This document shows positions 63,914 to 64,000 of a DNA stretch of 64,000 nucleotides, piece by piece. How positions within the stretch are numbered: position 1 is the stretch's first letter; each line of letters begins with the position of its first letter. The DNA comes from Acinetobacter defluvii (GTDB lineage: Bacteria; Pseudomonadota; Gammaproteobacteria; Pseudomonadales; Moraxellaceae). The notes beneath the pieces are model-generated. The model worked only from the letters and a program-made list of their open reading frames with translations. It was not told the DNA's origin and ran no database searches. Where the stretch lies: assembly GCF_001704615.3 (NCBI RefSeq), contig NZ_CP029397.2, forward strand, positions 1,798,001 through 1,862,000, written 5' to 3'. The translations under genes and the position numbers were made by a program.

Positions 63914-64000
63914 TTTTATTTTACAAATTGCCTTAAAAACACTCATATAAGTCCTATTAAGGTTATAATTTTCTGGTTTTTATTGCATTTATTTTTGTCT

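Noticed and set aside
1..64000. tRNA, rRNA, CRISPR or phage modules
   Set aside because: No cloverleaf-like sequences, rRNA segments, evenly spaced short repeats, integrase or structural phage genes were seen on reading through; a tRNAscan or CRISPR search was not run.

Overview
The window is a chromosomal segment from an AT-rich gammaproteobacterium, most likely an Acinetobacter species. The basis is the gene content: a MopR-type phenol sensor next to a six-gene phenol hydroxylase operon, ppk1 with a Pho-box-like leader, lpxB and lpxH, tandem acyl-CoA dehydrogenases, a LprI-like protein and an OMPLA-type phospholipase. Most of the window is ordinary core chromosome. The clearly mobile or decayed parts are one complete IS4-family element (49463-50852) and a truncated 2OG-Fe(II) oxygenase remnant (38430-38717). 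I saw no rRNA, tRNA, CRISPR array, prophage or plasmid module.

Layout. 1-4.2 kb: the 3' end of queG, then bioB and ppk1. 4.2-11.1 kb: the catabolic island. mopR (minus strand) is divergent from mphKLMNOP, and the 469-bp gap between them holds a sigma54 -24/-12 promoter and a palindromic activator site. No ring-cleavage dioxygenase follows, so catechol must be processed by genes elsewhere. 11.1-16.9 kb: a DUF2233 exported protein, an LRAT-fold membrane protein, glnS, ppiB, lpxH and an FxsA-like protein. 17.3-20.2 kb: two tandem universal stress proteins, a small unknown protein, a CinA C-terminal-type protein and a YcfL-like lipoprotein. 20.2-23.7 kb: prmB-aroC and small unknown proteins, one LprI-like. 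23.8-29.4 kb: an ABC1/UbiB-family kinase, two acyl-CoA dehydrogenases, a GNAT acetyltransferase and a sirtuin. 29.4-36.6 kb: an MHS-type MFS transporter, a YidB-like repeat protein, a closely divergent DUF6231/DUF2797 pair, lpxB, an exported unknown protein and a TSUP transporter.

36.7-48.1 kb: DAHP synthase, a phosphatase-like protein with a shortened active-site loop, the oxygenase remnant, ispF, unknown exported and membrane proteins (including a 733-residue protein with an internal duplication), trmO, fpr, a MASE1-GGDEF cyclase and an amidase. 48.3-52.5 kb: the glycolytic genes pgk and fba with a small lipoprotein gene between them, now also separated by the IS4 element, which landed in an intrinsic-terminator hairpin. 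52.6-64 kb: a DUF2237 protein, a Maf pyrophosphatase, a TrkA/TrkH potassium pair, pldA, an M16C peptidase, a repeat membrane protein, a Nudix hydrolase, and a PfkB kinase, Rieske protein and OB-fold membrane protein in series.

The best-supported functional unit is the phenol regulon: MopR keeps every phenol- and zinc-contacting residue I could place, and the promoter has the parts a sigma54 activator needs. The most unusual structures are the IS element's target and the intrinsic terminator abutting its transposase start, the duplicated 733-residue membrane protein, a perfect 12-bp inverted repeat before the DAHP synthase gene, and three very short reading frames, one with a consensus Shine-Dalgarno. 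I did not find an unmistakable new multi-gene system.
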